NCBI RefSeq assembly: GCF_009932725.1
Contig: NZ_BLJU01000002.1
Location: 310,001-374,000 of the forward strand
Direction: 5' to 3'
DNA length: 64,000 nucleotides
Source: Pseudomonas yangonensis
GTDB taxonomy: Bacteria > Pseudomonadota > Gammaproteobacteria > Pseudomonadales > Pseudomonadaceae
Shown here one piece after another: positions 1 through 8,620 of the stretch; position 1 is the first letter of the stretch, and every line of letters begins with the position of its first letter. The notes under the pieces were generated by a model. The model saw nothing but the letters and a program-made list of their open reading frames with translations. It was not told where the DNA came from and searched no databases. Made by a program: the position numbers and the translations under genes.

Positions 1-1479
1 CACGGGTTTCAACATGATCACCAGCTGGCGGAACAGGTTGATGCCCAGCGCGCAGATTTCCTGCACCTCGGCCTGCTTGCCTTCGACCTTGTTCAGAGCC
101 CAGGGCGCCTTGTCGGCGATCCAGGCGTTGGCGCGGTCGGCCAGCGCCATGATCTCGCGCATGGCACGGGAGAAATCGCGCGCTTCGTAGGCCTCGGCGA
201 TGCTCGGCGCGGCGGCCTGGAAAGCGTCCCACAGCTCCGGCTCCGGGTTGGCGGCGACCAGCAGGCCATTGTTGCCCTTGTGGATGAAGCCGGCGCAGCG
301 GCTGGCGATGTTGACCACCTTGCCGACCAGATCCGAGTTGACCTTCTGCACGAAGTCCTCGAGGTTCAGGTCCAGATCGTCCACGCCGCGGCCCAGCTTG
401 GAGGCGTAGTAGTAGCGCAGGTATTCCGGGTTCAGGTGATCCAGATAGGTGCGCGCCTTGATGAAGGTGCCGCGCGACTTGGACATCTTCTGCCCGTTCA
501 CCGTCAGGTAGCCGTGCACGTTCACCGCGGTCGGCTTGCGGTAGCCGGCACCTTCGAGCATCGCCGGCCAGAACAGTGCGTGGAAGTTGACGATGTCCTT
601 GCCGATGAAGTGGTACAGCTCGGCGGTCGAATCCTTGCCCCAGAACGCATCGAAGTCCAGCTCCGGACGGCGCGCGCAGAGGTTCTTGAAGCTGGCCATG
701 TAGCCGATCGGCGCGTCCAGCCAGACGTAGAAGTACTTGCCCGGCTCGCCGGGAATCTCGAAGCCGAAGTAGGGCGCATCACGGCTGATGTCCCACTCCT
801 GCAGGCCGCCATCGAGCCATTCGGCGATCTTGTTGGCCACCGCCTCCTGCAGGGCGCCGGAGCGCGTCCACTGCTTGAGCATGGCTTCGAAGTCCGGCAG
901 CTTGAAGAAGAAGTGCTGCGACTCCTTGAGCACCGGCACCGCGCCGGAGATGGCCGAGCGCGGGTTCTTCAGCTCGGTCGGTGCATAGGTGGCACCGCAT
1001 TTCTCGCAGTTGTCGCCGTACTGATCCTCGGCGCCACATTTCGGGCAGGTGCCCTTGATGAAACGGTCGGCGAGGAACATGCCCTTCTCGGGGTCGAAGT
1101 ACTGGGTGACCGAGCGCGTAGTGATATGGCCGGCATCGCGCAGCTTGAGGTAGATCGCGGCGGACAGCTCGCGGTTCTCCTCGGAATGGGTCGAGTAGTA
1201 GTTGTCGAAGTCGACCAGGAAGTCCGCGAAGTCGGCACTGTGCTCGGCCTTGAGACCGGCGATCAGTTGCTCCGGCGTGATGCCTTCCTTTTCCGCGCGC
1301 AGCATTATCGCCGAGCCGTGGGCATCGTCGCCACAGACGTATACGGCCTGGTGGCCGCGCAGCTTCTGGAAGCGCACCCACATGTCGGTCTGCACGTACT
1401 CGAGCATATGGCCGATGTGGATCGACCCGTTGGCATAGGGGAGGGCGCTGGTAACGAGAATCTTGCGGGCTTCGGTCAT
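1..1479 (-). CDS. metG: Methionyl-tRNA synthetase, C-terminus outside window
   Basis: Class I aminoacyl-tRNA synthetase that charges tRNA-Met in the cytoplasm. The first 493 residues are visible. They include the N-terminal HIGH-type motif (HIGH in [10 protein letters not shown]), a Cys4 zinc knuckle (CPKC followed by CEKC) near residues 145-161, and the KMSKS loop (complement of about 475-489). The family is usually about 670-680 residues, so the anticodon-binding end and the C-terminal tRNA-binding domain lie left of position 1. The start is the ATG before [17 protein letters not shown], the usual N-terminus. It is divergent from apbC, the same head-to-head arrangement seen in many gammaproteobacteria. 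Confidence 0.97.
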   Translation of the reverse strand, partial: MTEARKILVTSALPYANGSIHIGHMLEYVQTDMWVRFQKLRGHQAVYVCGDDAHGSAIMLRAEKEGITPEQLIAGLKAEHSADFADFLVDFDNYYSTHSEENRELSAAIYLKLRDAGHITTRSVTQYFDPEKGMFLADRFIKGTCPKCGAEDQYGDNCEKCGATYAPTELKNPRSAISGAVPVLKESQHFFFKLPDFEAMLKQWTRSGALQEAVANKIAEWLDGGLQEWDISRDAPYFGFEIPGEPGKYFYVWLDAPIGYMASFKNLCARRPELDFDAFWGKDSTAELYHFIGKDIVNFHALFWPAMLEGAGYRKPTAVNVHGYLTVNGQKMSKSRGTFIKARTYLDHLNPEYLRYYYASKLGRGVDDLDLNLEDFVQKVNSDLVGKVVNIASRCAGFIHKGNNGLLVAANPEPELWDAFQAAAPSIAEAYEARDFSRAMREIMALADRANAWIADKAPWALNKVEGKQAEVQEICALGINLFRQLVIMLKPV

Positions 1480-1663
1480 GGTGATCGGCTGCACTGGTAA
1501 AACGAGGGAAGTCGGCAACTATAAAGCAGCGGCAGGCTGCAAGCCACAAGCTGCAAGCAAGAGCGGATGCAGGCAGGGTTCTGGTCGTCGTGAGACGCGT
1601 GGAGCTGTTCGCTGCTGTTAAGATGAACACCTTATTTTTCTGCCTGCCTTCTGGAGTTCTTGC

Positions 1664-2752
1664 ATGAATGCCGTCACCCGCGAAGCGGTCGAAGCCTGTC
1701 TGCGTCAGTTCACCGACCCCCATCTCGATCAGGACCCGGTCAGTGCCGGGTGCCTGCGCGAGGTCGACATCCAGGGTGCGCGCGTCGCCGTGCGTCTGGA
1801 ACTGGGCTATGCAGCCGGCCTGTTCAAGAACGGTTGGGCGCAGATGCTGCAGATGGCGCTGGAGAATCTCGATGGCGTCGACAGCGCTCAGGTGCAGGTC
1901 GATTGTGTGATCGACTCGCATCAGGGCCAGGCCCAGGTACCGGCACTGGCCGGGGTGAAGAACGTGATCGCCGTGGCCTCGGGCAAGGGCGGTGTGGGCA
2001 AGTCCACCACCGCGGCCAACCTGGCTCTGGCGCTGGCGCGCGAGGGGGCGCGCGTGGGCATTCTCGACGCCGATATCTACGGGCCCAGCCAGGGCATCAT
2101 GTTCGGTATCGCCGAGGGGACGCGGCCGGAAGTCCGCGAACAGAAGTGGTTCGTGCCGCTCGAAGCCCATGGCGTGCAGGTGATGTCCATGGCCTTTCTC
2201 ACCGACGACAACACGCCGATGGTCTGGCGCGGGCCGATGGTCAGCGGCGCGCTGCTGCAGCTGATCACCCAGACCGCCTGGAATGATCTCGATTACCTGG
2301 TGGTGGACATGCCGCCGGGTACCGGCGACATCCAGCTGACCCTGGCGCAGAAGGTGCCGGTGGTCGGCAGCGTGATCGTCACCACGCCGCAGGACCTGGC
2401 CCTGCTCGATGCCAAGAAAGGCGTGGAGATGTTCCGCAAGGTGCATATCCCGGTGCTGGGCGTGGTGGAGAACATGGCGGTGCACATCTGCTCCAATTGC
2501 GGCCATGCCGAGCACCTGTTCGGCGAGGGTGGCGGTGAGAAGCTGGCTGCGCAGTACGGCGTCGAGCTGCTGGCCTCCATGCCGCTGTCGATGGCCATCC
2601 GCATGCAGGCCGATGACGGCAAACCGACCACCATTGCCGATCCGGAAAGCCAGATCGCCATGATCTATCAGGACCTGGCGCGCAAGGTCGGCGCGCGTAT
2701 CGCCCTGGCTGGCAAGCCGTCGATGCCCAGCATCGAAATCAGCGAGGATTAA
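1664..2752 (+). CDS. apbC: Iron-sulfur cluster carrier ATPase ApbC/Mrp
   Basis: Cytosolic P-loop NTPase of the Mrp/NBP35 family that carries and transfers Fe-S clusters to apoproteins. The N-terminal MIP18/DUF59-like domain covers about residues 1-80. The deviant Walker A motif GKGGVGKST lies near residues 107-115, DADIYGPS follows, and the cluster-binding CSNC pair is near 275-278. The length of 362 residues is typical. The ATG follows a GGAG-like site. Not to be confused with the unrelated Mrp antiporter operons elsewhere in the window. High certainty on family; the client proteins are not known from sequence. Confidence 0.96.
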   Translation: MNAVTREAVEACLRQFTDPHLDQDPVSAGCLREVDIQGARVAVRLELGYAAGLFKNGWAQMLQMALENLDGVDSAQVQVDCVIDSHQGQAQVPALAGVKNVIAVASGKGGVGKSTTAANLALALAREGARVGILDADIYGPSQGIMFGIAEGTRPEVREQKWFVPLEAHGVQVMSMAFLTDDNTPMVWRGPMVSGALLQLITQTAWNDLDYLVVDMPPGTGDIQLTLAQKVPVVGSVIVTTPQDLALLDAKKGVEMFRKVHIPVLGVVENMAVHICSNCGHAEHLFGEGGGEKLAAQYGVELLASMPLSMAIRMQADDGKPTTIADPESQIAMIYQDLARKVGARIALAGKPSMPSIEISED

Positions 2753-2880
2753 AAGCAGCCGCGCAGCGGCATCTGATGACCCTCTCCCATTTATGGGGCG
2801 AAGAGGCGCGTTTTGGAAGCATCGCTTCCTGCGCCTATGAGCGCCTGATCGCGAAGCGATCAGGCCGGGGCGCGGAGCGG

Positions 2881-2906
2881 GGTGCCCGAAGGGTGGGAGA
2901 GGGCAA
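2881..2906 (+). repeat. 26-nt direct repeat, copy 1
   Basis: Begins GGTGCCCGAAGGG and ends GGGAGAGGGCAA. It matches 2994-3019 at 25 of 26 positions. The CCCTCTCCCA at about 2780-2789 is its inverted partner, so transcripts could fold into a long hairpin. Confidence 0.8.
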
Positions 2907-2993
2907 TGGACGACTGCGATGCTAATTGTCTGCCGCTTGGGGAGACGACTGCATGGATGCAGGAGGTAGGGCGGCGCAGGAGCCAAAACCGAG

Positions 2994-3019
2994 GGTGCCC
3001 GAAGGGCGGGAGAGGGCAA
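2994..3019 (+). repeat. 26-nt direct repeat, copy 2
   Basis: Second copy of the element at 2881-2906, with one mismatch (GGGCGGG in place of GGGTGGG). Lies in the same spacer. Confidence 0.8.
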
Positions 3020-3123
3020 CGCAGGCGACTCGGCCCTGACTTGGCTTTTCAATTGCCTTGCGACGTGGGCATCCTGCGCAGCTCTACCACCCGGCGCAGT
3101 TCAAGCGTCGGAGTATCGAATTT

Positions 3124-3197
3124 GTAGGAGCGGCGCCCCGCCGCGAACCAGAGCGGGGCTCATTTAAAAAAACTTCGCCCCGGGGCGGGGCTCCTAC
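3124..3197. repeat. GTAGGAGC inverted-repeat element
   Basis: Starts GTAGGAGCGGCGCCCCGCC and ends with GGCGGGGCTCCTAC, so the two ends are inverted copies around an AT-rich centre with an A-run. This is the class of short palindromic intergenic element scattered through Pseudomonas genomes. Confidence 0.75.
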
Positions 3198-3230
3198 GAA
3201 AAAGCTGCTTTGGCAGCCGATCCCGCTTCT

Positions 3231-3291
3231 GTAGGAGCGGCTGGGCGGCATTCCGCTTCAGCCGCGATTTCGCGGATAAATCCGCTCCTAC
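3231..3291. repeat. GTAGGAGC inverted-repeat element, second copy
   Basis: Begins GTAGGAGCGG and ends CCGCTCCTAC. The internal CGCGATTTCGCGGATAAATC resembles the widespread GGATTTATCCGCG motif that recurs at 51925-51945. It lies directly beside the element at 3124-3197. Confidence 0.75.
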
Positions 3292-3309
3292 CAGGCGTGA
3301 AACACCCAT

Positions 3310-3340
3310 AAAAAAGCCCCGCACTAGGCGGGGCTCTTTT
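3310..3340 (-). terminator. Rho-independent terminator of the cold-shock gene
   Basis: Stem GCCCCGC/GCGGGGC (3316-3322 with 3328-3334), five-base loop, and on the minus strand a run of T after the stem. It sits 19 bases beyond the cold-shock stop codon. Confidence 0.88.
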
Positions 3341-3358
3341 CAAGCAGGGTAGTGCAGG

Positions 3359-3568
3359 TTAGATAACCTGAACTTCCTCAGCCTGCATGCCTTTCTGGCC
3401 ACGGGTAGCCACGAAGGAAACCTGCTGGCCTTCCTTCAGGGTCTTGAAACCGTCGCTCTGGATGGCTTTGAAGTGTACGAACAGGTCGTCACCGGATTGC
3501 GGGGTGATGAAGCCGTAGCCTTTCTCATCGTTGAACCACTTGACGGTGCCAGTCTGACGATTGGACAT
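3359..3568 (-). CDS. Cold-shock protein, CspA family
   Basis: A 69-residue single OB-fold (CSD) protein that binds single-stranded RNA and DNA and acts as an RNA chaperone. RNP1 is seen as KGYGFITP and RNP2 as DLFVHF; the WFN motif is near residue 11. The start is the ATG preceded by TTAGGAGA about eight bases upstream. The same frame stays open upstream for about 79 more codons but has no family similarity there, so it is taken as leader. The leader of more than 200 bases fits post-transcriptional control of csp mRNAs. Which Pseudomonas csp paralogue this is cannot be decided here. Confidence 0.95.
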   Translation of the reverse strand: MSNRQTGTVKWFNDEKGYGFITPQSGDDLFVHFKAIQSDGFKTLKEGQQVSFVATRGQKGMQAEEVQVI

Positions 3569-3867
3569 GTGATGTCTCCTAACAAAAGTAATAACAGCCC
3601 TGGAAAAGCCCAGGCCGGGACTGAGTGCAACGAGTACTAGGAGTCGGACGATGTTTGGATCGAGATCTAGGCATCTAGTAGCGATTCGCGGTGACACATG
3701 CAGCACAGTGGGGACACCATACGTGTTTTTATCGACAAGTGCGATGCTCCGTTCAGCTTTTTTGCAAATTATCGGCACCGCCTGACGCGGCAAGCTTTGA
3801 TGCATGGCTCCGGGCTCGGTAAGATGCGCTCACTTTTTTGCTACAACCCAATTCAGGACTCCTCGCC
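3569..3867. promoter_or_regulatory. Divergent leader region between csp and dcd
   Basis: About 300 bases without a supported gene. It holds the long untranslated leader expected for the minus-strand cold-shock gene and the dcd promoter. It is more AT-rich than its surroundings. I could not place promoters securely; structure probing or transcript mapping would be needed to define a cold-responsive leader. Confidence 0.45.
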
Positions 3868-4434
3868 ATGAGCATCAAATCGGACAAGTGGATTCGCCGC
3901 ATGGCCCAGGAACACGGCATGATCGAGCCGTTCGTGGAGCGTCAGGTGCGTGGCGCCGACGCCAGTCGGGTGATTTCCTACGGTGTGTCCAGCTACGGCT
4001 ACGATGTGCGCTGCGCCGATGAATTCAAGGTGTTCACCAACATCCACTCGGCCGTGGTGGACCCGAAGAATTTCGACGAGAAGAGCTTCGTCGACATCAA
4101 GAGCGACGTCTGTATCATTCCGCCGAATTCCTTTGCCCTGGCCCGCACCGTCGAGTACTTCCGCATTCCGCGTGACGTGCTGACCATTTGTCTGGGCAAG
4201 AGCACCTACGCGCGCTGCGGCATCATCGTCAACGTCACGCCGCTGGAGCCGGAGTGGGAAGGCCACGTGACCCTGGAATTCTCCAACACCACCAACCTGC
4301 CGGCGAAGATCTACGCCAACGAAGGCGTGGCGCAGATGCTGTTCCTGCAGTCCGACGAGGCCTGTGAGGTTTCCTACCGCGACCGTGGTGGCAAGTATCA
4401 GGGGCAGACCGGCGTAACCCTGCCGAAAGCCTGA
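3868..4434 (+). CDS. dcd: dCTP deaminase
   Basis: Homotrimeric dUTPase-fold enzyme that deaminates dCTP to dUTP, feeding dUMP and dTTP synthesis. The 188 residues are the normal length. N-terminal [12 protein letters not shown], the [25 protein letters not shown] nucleotide-site block shortened here as [20 protein letters not shown], and a C-terminal [15 protein letters not shown] tail that closes over substrate are all present. An ATG with AGGA about 11 bases upstream was chosen over an upstream in-frame start, because homologues begin [10 protein letters not shown] terminator follows directly. Confidence 0.96.
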   Translation: MSIKSDKWIRRMAQEHGMIEPFVERQVRGADASRVISYGVSSYGYDVRCADEFKVFTNIHSAVVDPKNFDEKSFVDIKSDVCIIPPNSFALARTVEYFRIPRDVLTICLGKSTYARCGIIVNVTPLEPEWEGHVTLEFSNTTNLPAKIYANEGVAQMLFLQSDEACEVSYRDRGGKYQGQTGVTLPKA

Positions 4435-4454
4435 TCACTGATACGCGCACCAGA

Positions 4455-4478
4455 AGCCGGGCGAAGCCCGGCTTTTTC
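4455..4478 (+). terminator. Rho-independent terminator after dcd
   Basis: Stem GCCGGGC/GCCCGGC with GAA loop (4456-4472), followed by TTTTT. Confidence 0.9.
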
Positions 4479-4563
4479 ATGCCGGTCTGCGCTTGGTCGG
4501 ATAAGCTGAATTTACTTCTGGGCTGGGGCTCCACCTGTAACAGCCCACAGTCAGGAGAAACTC

Positions 4564-4776
4564 ATGCCTTTGATCGACCTCAATGCGGGAGGCATTCCCG
4601 GCCAACCCGAACCCGATATTCCCGATCAGCCAGGTAAACCCTTACCTCCTCAGGAGCCGGGCGAGCCGACGTTGCCGGATCAGCCGCCACCCGCGCCGGT
4701 GGCCCAGTGCCGGCCTCGGGAGGTTTTCGAGCGCTGTGCATCACCGGCGGAGCGCATTGCCGGCGAGTGGCATTGA
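4564..4776 (+). CDS. Small proline-rich protein, unknown function
   Basis: A 70-residue protein with a good ribosome site (AGGAG seven bases before the ATG). About one third of residues 10-50 are proline, in PEPDIPDQPGKPLPP-like runs that suggest an unfolded segment. The C-terminal part has two cysteines (QCRPREVFERC). It lacks a signal peptide and membrane segment. It is flanked by two terminators, so it is probably its own transcription unit. I recognise no family; the good ribosome site and the isolation between terminators support a real gene. Confidence 0.6.
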   Translation: MPLIDLNAGGIPGQPEPDIPDQPGKPLPPQEPGEPTLPDQPPPAPVAQCRPREVFERCASPAERIAGEWH

Positions 4777-4790
4777 ACAGGTATGCAGAC

Positions 4791-4820
4791 GAAGAAGCCG
4801 GGCAATGCCCGGCTTCTTTT
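4791..4820. terminator. Bidirectional terminator between converging genes
   Basis: Stem AGAAGCCGGGC/GCCCGGCTTCT with AAT loop, and A-run and T-run on either side. It can serve both the small proline-rich gene (plus) and nadE (minus). Confidence 0.85.
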
Positions 4821-4832
4821 GGCCTGCACAGA

Positions 4833-5660
4833 TCAGGGCGCCAGCGGTAGTTCACGCTTGTGACGCGAGGCGTCATAGGTGCGCACTATGGTGGTGTAGG
4901 CCTCGTCGCTGACCTTCTGGCCGTGCAGGAAGGCGTCGATCTCGGCGTAGCTCACGCCATGGGCCTCCTCGTCCGGCTTGCCGGGGCGCAGCTCCTCCAG
5001 GTCGGCGGTCGGGGTTTTCTGCACCAGATGCTCGGGCGCGCCCAGTTGCGCTGCGATGGCGCGCACCTGGTGTTTCACCAGGCCTGACAGCGGGGCGAGG
5101 TCGCAGGCGCCGTCACCGAATTTGGTGAAGAAGCCCATCACCGCCTCGGCGGCATGGTCGGTGCCGATCACCAGGCCGTTGCTGGCATTGGCGATGGTGA
5201 ACTGGGCGACCATGCGAATGCGCGCCTTGACGTTGCCGACCACGAAGTCGCGACGGGCGTCGCTCAGCTGCTGCAGATGGCTCACCTGCTGGGCCAGGCC
5301 ATTGACGCTGTCGGCAATGTTGACGGTGCTGACCTCATCGGCGCCGATGAAGTCCAGCGAGGCCTGAGCGTCGTGTTCGTCATGCTGGGTGTTGTGCGGC
5401 AGACGCACGGCAATGAAGCGATAGCCGGCGTCGCCGGTCTCGGCACGCAGTTCTTCGACCGAAAGCTGAGCCAGACGCCCGGCCGTGGTCGAGTCCACGC
5501 CACCGCTGATGCCCAGCACCAGCACCTTGAGGCCGGACTGCTTGAGGGTGTTCTTGATGAAGGTCTTGCGCCTTTCGATTTCGGCGCTCAGCGCAGCGTC
5601 GTCGGCGAATGGCGGTACCACGTCGAGGGCGGCGGCGATTTCGGCTTGGCGGTTGCTCAT
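4833..5660 (-). CDS. nadE: NH3-dependent NAD+ synthetase
   Basis: Cytosolic enzyme that amidates deamido-NAD to NAD+ using ATP and ammonia, the last step of NAD synthesis and salvage. The 275 residues are the length of the short, ammonia-using form; no glutaminase domain is present. The PP-loop SGGVDS is at residues 52-57. Last gene of pncA-pncB-nadE, starting 10 bases after the pncB stop, and so probably under the NrtR operator at 7538-7570. Confidence 0.97.
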   Translation of the reverse strand: MSNRQAEIAAALDVVPPFADDAALSAEIERRKTFIKNTLKQSGLKVLVLGISGGVDSTTAGRLAQLSVEELRAETGDAGYRFIAVRLPHNTQHDEHDAQASLDFIGADEVSTVNIADSVNGLAQQVSHLQQLSDARRDFVVGNVKARIRMVAQFTIANASNGLVIGTDHAAEAVMGFFTKFGDGACDLAPLSGLVKHQVRAIAAQLGAPEHLVQKTPTADLEELRPGKPDEEAHGVSYAEIDAFLHGQKVSDEAYTTIVRTYDASRHKRELPLAP

Positions 5661-5670
5661 GTCTGGCTCC

Positions 5671-6870
5671 TCACTGGTTCACGCGAAATACGTGTTTCAG
5701 GTAATGGACGAAGTTCTCGTCGCGGCACTGGGTCTTGCCGGGGGTATCGGAGATCTTCGCTACCGGTTGACCGTTGCAGGCGATCATCTTGATCACGATG
5801 TTCATCGGCTCTACGCCGGGGATGTCGCAGGTCAGGTTGGTTCCGACCCCGAAGCTTACGTGGATTCGCCCGGAAAGTGCACGGTAGAGCCGCAGCGACT
5901 TGGGCAGGTCGAGCCCGTCGGAGAACACCAGGGTCTTGCTCATCGGATCGATGCCCAGTTTCTCGTAGTGGGCGATGGCCTTTTCCGCCCACGCCAGCGG
6001 GTCGCCGGAGTCGTGGCGCAGGCCGTCGAACAGCTTGGCGAAGTACAGATCGAAGTCGGCCAGGAAGGCATCCATGGTAATGCAGTCGGTCAGGGCGATG
6101 CCGAGCAGGCCACGGTATTCGCGCACCCAGCAGTCGAGCGCGGCGATCTGGCTGTCGATCAGCCTTGGGCCGAGCTGCTGGTGCGCCATCAGCCACTCGT
6201 GGGCCATGGTGCCGATGGGCTTGAGGTCGAACTCGCGTGCCAGGTGCACGTTGCTGGTACCGACGAAGCGCCCGGGGAAATCGCGCTTGAGGATATGCAC
6301 CGCCTGTTCCTGCACGCGGTAAGAGAAGCGCCGGCGGGTACCGAAGTCGGCAAGCTGAAAACCTGCCAGTTCGCTTGGCGAAGCCTCGGCCTTGAGCCAG
6401 TCGAGCTTCTCGTACAGGCGCTCGGCGGCCTGCTCCAGCAGCACCTCGCGGTAGCGATAGCGGTTGCGCACCTCGCTGACGATGGCCAGCAGCGGCACCT
6501 CGAAGAGGATCACATGCAACCAGGGGCCGCGCAGGCGGATGTTCAACTGACCGTCTTCGATGCTGGTGTGCACATAGCGCAGGTTGAAGCGGAACAGGCT
6601 GAGGAAGCGAATGAAGTCCGGCTTGATGAAGGGGATGCTTTCGAGGAACGCGAGTTGATCGACGCTCAGGCTGAGTTCGCTCAGGCGTTCGATCTGGTAG
6701 CGAATCTCGGCCAGGTAAGGCGTCAGATCCTCGCTGCTGCGGCAGCGGAACTCCCATTCCACCTCGGCGTTGGGGTAGTTGTGCAGCACCGCCTGCATCA
6801 TGGTCAGCTTGTAGAAATCGGTATCCAGCAGGTTCTGCACGGTGCGTTCGGCGAAGATGCTCTCGCTCAT
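5671..6870 (-). CDS. pncB: Nicotinate phosphoribosyltransferase
   Basis: Converts nicotinate and PRPP to nicotinate mononucleotide, with ATP hydrolysis, in the Preiss-Handler pathway. The 399 residues match the bacterial PncB length. Visible marks are the N-terminal [15 protein letters not shown], the GTMAHEW segment that carries the autophosphorylated histidine of the family, and the PRPP-side HDSGDP. The start ATG follows AAGGAG and overlaps the pncA stop by four bases, so translation is probably coupled. Longer in-frame extensions run into pncA and were rejected. Confidence 0.97.
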   Translation of the reverse strand: MSESIFAERTVQNLLDTDFYKLTMMQAVLHNYPNAEVEWEFRCRSSEDLTPYLAEIRYQIERLSELSLSVDQLAFLESIPFIKPDFIRFLSLFRFNLRYVHTSIEDGQLNIRLRGPWLHVILFEVPLLAIVSEVRNRYRYREVLLEQAAERLYEKLDWLKAEASPSELAGFQLADFGTRRRFSYRVQEQAVHILKRDFPGRFVGTSNVHLAREFDLKPIGTMAHEWLMAHQQLGPRLIDSQIAALDCWVREYRGLLGIALTDCITMDAFLADFDLYFAKLFDGLRHDSGDPLAWAEKAIAHYEKLGIDPMSKTLVFSDGLDLPKSLRLYRALSGRIHVSFGVGTNLTCDIPGVEPMNIVIKMIACNGQPVAKISDTPGKTQCRDENFVHYLKHVFRVNQ

Positions 6871-7511
6871 CGCAGGTTCTCCTTGGCTATGACGCTGTCC
6901 AGCTGTTCCAGGCTGGCGGCAAGTGTGATGCCGTGCTCGCTCATGGCGATGCAGGCGGTTTCGGCAGTTTCGCTGGCGATGGCTCGGCAGGCCGGCAGAT
7001 ACACGATCACCTCGAAGCCGGCGCGGCGCAGTTGCAAGGCGGTGGTCTTGACGCAGTAGTCCAGCGCCAGACCGCCAACCAATATAAGGTCGACGCCATT
7101 TTGCCGAAGAAATTCGATCACGCCCGTGCTGCGCTTCTCGGCCAGGTCGTGGTAGCAGGCGCCGTAAGGATGCAGGTCGGGTTCCACGCCCTTCCACACG
7201 AAGTAGTCGTAGCCCAGCGGCGCTGGCAGGCCGTCGAGCAGTTCGAAGCCGGGGGTACCGGGCACGCAGTGGCTGACCCAGGTCAGGTCGGCATTGGCCA
7301 GCGGCAGCGCTTGCAGCATCTGCGCGTGGTCCGGCACCACCCAGGCGGCTTGCGGGCTGTGGGCATCCTTGCTGCCGACGCGTAGCTGAGCGCGCGCTGC
7401 CAGCTGGTTCAGTGCCGGGACGATGGCGTCGCCCTCGGGTACTGGTAGCTCATTGGGACAAAGCGGCGTGAAGCCTTTCTGGGCATCGACGTCGAAGCTG
7501 GCGATCTTCAT
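6867..7511 (-). CDS. pncA: Nicotinamidase
   Basis: Hydrolyses nicotinamide to nicotinate, the first step of the pathway completed by pncB and nadE downstream. Isochorismatase-like fold of 214 residues. The catalytic triad can be read as Asp9 (VDAQKGF), Lys107 (WKG) and Cys153 (DYCVKT), and Asp49 and His51 are candidates for metal binding. First gene of the operon. A ribosome site GGAGG precedes the ATG, and the promoter lies inside a large palindrome at 7538-7570. Confidence 0.95.
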   Translation of the reverse strand: MKIASFDVDAQKGFTPLCPNELPVPEGDAIVPALNQLAARAQLRVGSKDAHSPQAAWVVPDHAQMLQALPLANADLTWVSHCVPGTPGFELLDGLPAPLGYDYFVWKGVEPDLHPYGACYHDLAEKRSTGVIEFLRQNGVDLILVGGLALDYCVKTTALQLRRAGFEVIVYLPACRAIASETAETACIAMSEHGITLAASLEQLDSVIAKENLR

Positions 7512-7537
7512 GGTGCGCCTCCTTCCTGCGCTGGGGT

Positions 7538-7570
7538 GACTACATATTTCATCTGATGAAATATGTAGTC
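7538..7570. promoter_or_regulatory. 33-nt palindrome, probable NrtR operator
   Basis: Two perfect 16-base arms, GACTACATATTTCATC and its reverse complement, around one central base (7554). It lies between divergent pncA and nrtR. On the minus strand a TTGACT (-35 like, 7567-7572) is followed after 17 bases by AAATAT, so the palindrome covers the likely pncA promoter. Repressor binding here would shut off pncABnadE and could autoregulate nrtR. Binding by NrtR is inference from position and family. Confidence 0.85.
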
Positions 7571-7653
7571 AAGCGTTTTTACCAATTCTTGCGTGAAAGA
7601 AGGCGAATTATTGGTCAAGATGAAATAAGTCCATGGCGGAGGCGAATGACAGG

Positions 7654-8346
7654 ATGAGTGCAGTGGAAGTACTGGCCGGGGTGGATATCGTCGCCCTGCG
7701 CCTGAGCGAAGAGGGGACGTTGCAGGTGCTGCTGCTGCGTCGCCAGCGCGAACCCTACATGGGGCAGTGGGCGCTGCCGGGCGTGCTGGTCAATGGTCGT
7801 TGCGCCGATGCCAGCCTGGATGCCGCCGCCGCTCGTGCCCTGGCGGACAAGGCGCGTCTGCAACCGCAGTATCTGGAACAGGTGACAACGGTGGGCAACG
7901 GCGTGCGTGATCCGCGTGGCTGGTCGCTGAGCACCTGTTACCTGGCGCTGCTGGCGCCTGACGTCGCGCCGCAGGATGAGAATCTGCAGTTCGTCGAGTT
8001 GGCCGCTGTCATTTCCGGGCAGCAGGCGTTGCCATTCGACCATACGCAACTGGTGCGTCTGGCGGCCGAGCGTCTGCGGGGCAAGTCGGTTTACAGTTCG
8101 CTGCCGCTGTATCTGCTGGCTGCGCGCTTTACCGTGACCGAAGCGCTGGCGGCGTTCCAGGCTTGCCTGGGCGAGCCGGTGCAGCACACCACCTTGCGTG
8201 GACGGCTGGAGCGGATGAAGACCCAGGGCTGGATCGGCGAGACCGGCGAGAAGAACTACCCGAAGATGGGACGGCCACAAAATTTGCTGGAGCATCGCCC
8301 CCTGGCGACCGAAGTGTTCGTCTTCGACCGCAACTTGCTGGCCTAG
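7654..8346 (+). CDS. nrtR: NrtR, Nudix-related transcriptional repressor of NAD metabolism
   Basis: Probable repressor of the divergent NAD salvage genes. Residues 1-140 form a Nudix-like fold (VLLLRRQREPYMGQWALPGV). The catalytic box is degenerate: the REXXEE signature is replaced by an alanine-rich run (AAAARALADKA), as expected for a sensor that no longer hydrolyses. A C-terminal winged-helix segment (VQHTTLRGRLERMKTQGWI) ends near residue 215. NrtR proteins sense ADP-ribose. The ATG at 7654 has GGAGG 11 bases upstream; an earlier ATG at 7633 lacks a ribosome site. Confidence 0.92.
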   Translation: MSAVEVLAGVDIVALRLSEEGTLQVLLLRRQREPYMGQWALPGVLVNGRCADASLDAAAARALADKARLQPQYLEQVTTVGNGVRDPRGWSLSTCYLALLAPDVAPQDENLQFVELAAVISGQQALPFDHTQLVRLAAERLRGKSVYSSLPLYLLAARFTVTEALAAFQACLGEPVQHTTLRGRLERMKTQGWIGETGEKNYPKMGRPQNLLEHRPLATEVFVFDRNLLA

Positions 8347-8396
8347 GATCACTCCTCAGCAGCTATGTTTATGGGCGATCTGAAAATATTGCAGGC

Positions 8397-8420
8397 AAAA
8401 AAATAGGCGCCGGAGGCGCC
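8397..8420 (-). terminator. Distal terminator-like hairpin after quiP
   Basis: GGCGCC-GGA-GGCGCC (8406-8420) followed on the minus strand by TATTTTTTT. Almost the same hairpin occurs at 8524-8538, so two lie in tandem. Confidence 0.6.
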
Positions 8421-8514
8421 AGGGGAGCATTTCAATCGATGCACAGGTTCTGAACCAGCGGCGGTGAGAAAGTTCAGCCAGTGATGTAGAAGTGCCATCT
8501 TTTTTTCTGCGGGC

Positions 8515-8540
8515 AAAAGAAAAGGCGCCAGAGGCGCCTT
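8515..8540 (-). terminator. Rho-independent terminator after quiP
   Basis: AAGGCGCC-AGA-GGCGCCTT stem with TTTTCTTTT following on the minus strand, about 80 bases past the quiP stop. Confidence 0.75.
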
Positions 8541-8620
8541 AAACGATGATCTATGGAGTAAGTCGATTACTCAGAGCCGGGCGCTGTGGAAATGGTTCAG
8601 CGCAACCCGACGAACGGTCA

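Larger units (their letters stand above)
2753..3309. other. Gene-free spacer rich in intergenic repeats
   Basis: This 557-base stretch between apbC and the cold-shock gene holds no convincing gene. It contains two copies of a 26-nt direct repeat (2881 and 2994) and an inverted copy of its CCCTCTCCCA part near 2780. Two GTAGGAGC hairpin elements follow (3124-3197 and 3231-3291). An open frame at 2882-3127 runs through the repeats and looks spurious. Confidence 0.8.

Noticed and set aside
280..1500. Long plus-strand open frame of 406 codons opposite metG
   Set aside because: It is the antisense shadow of metG, made by high GC; no family pattern and no ribosome site.
779..3052. 757-codon minus frame across apbC and metG
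   Set aside because: Runs antisense through apbC and through the repeat spacer; composition is arginine, histidine and alanine noise.
2882..3127. 81-codon frame in the repeat spacer
   Set aside because: Built from repeat sequence, no ribosome site.
2753..3309. CRISPR array
   Set aside because: Only two direct repeat copies with no regular spacers; the rest are palindromic intergenic elements.
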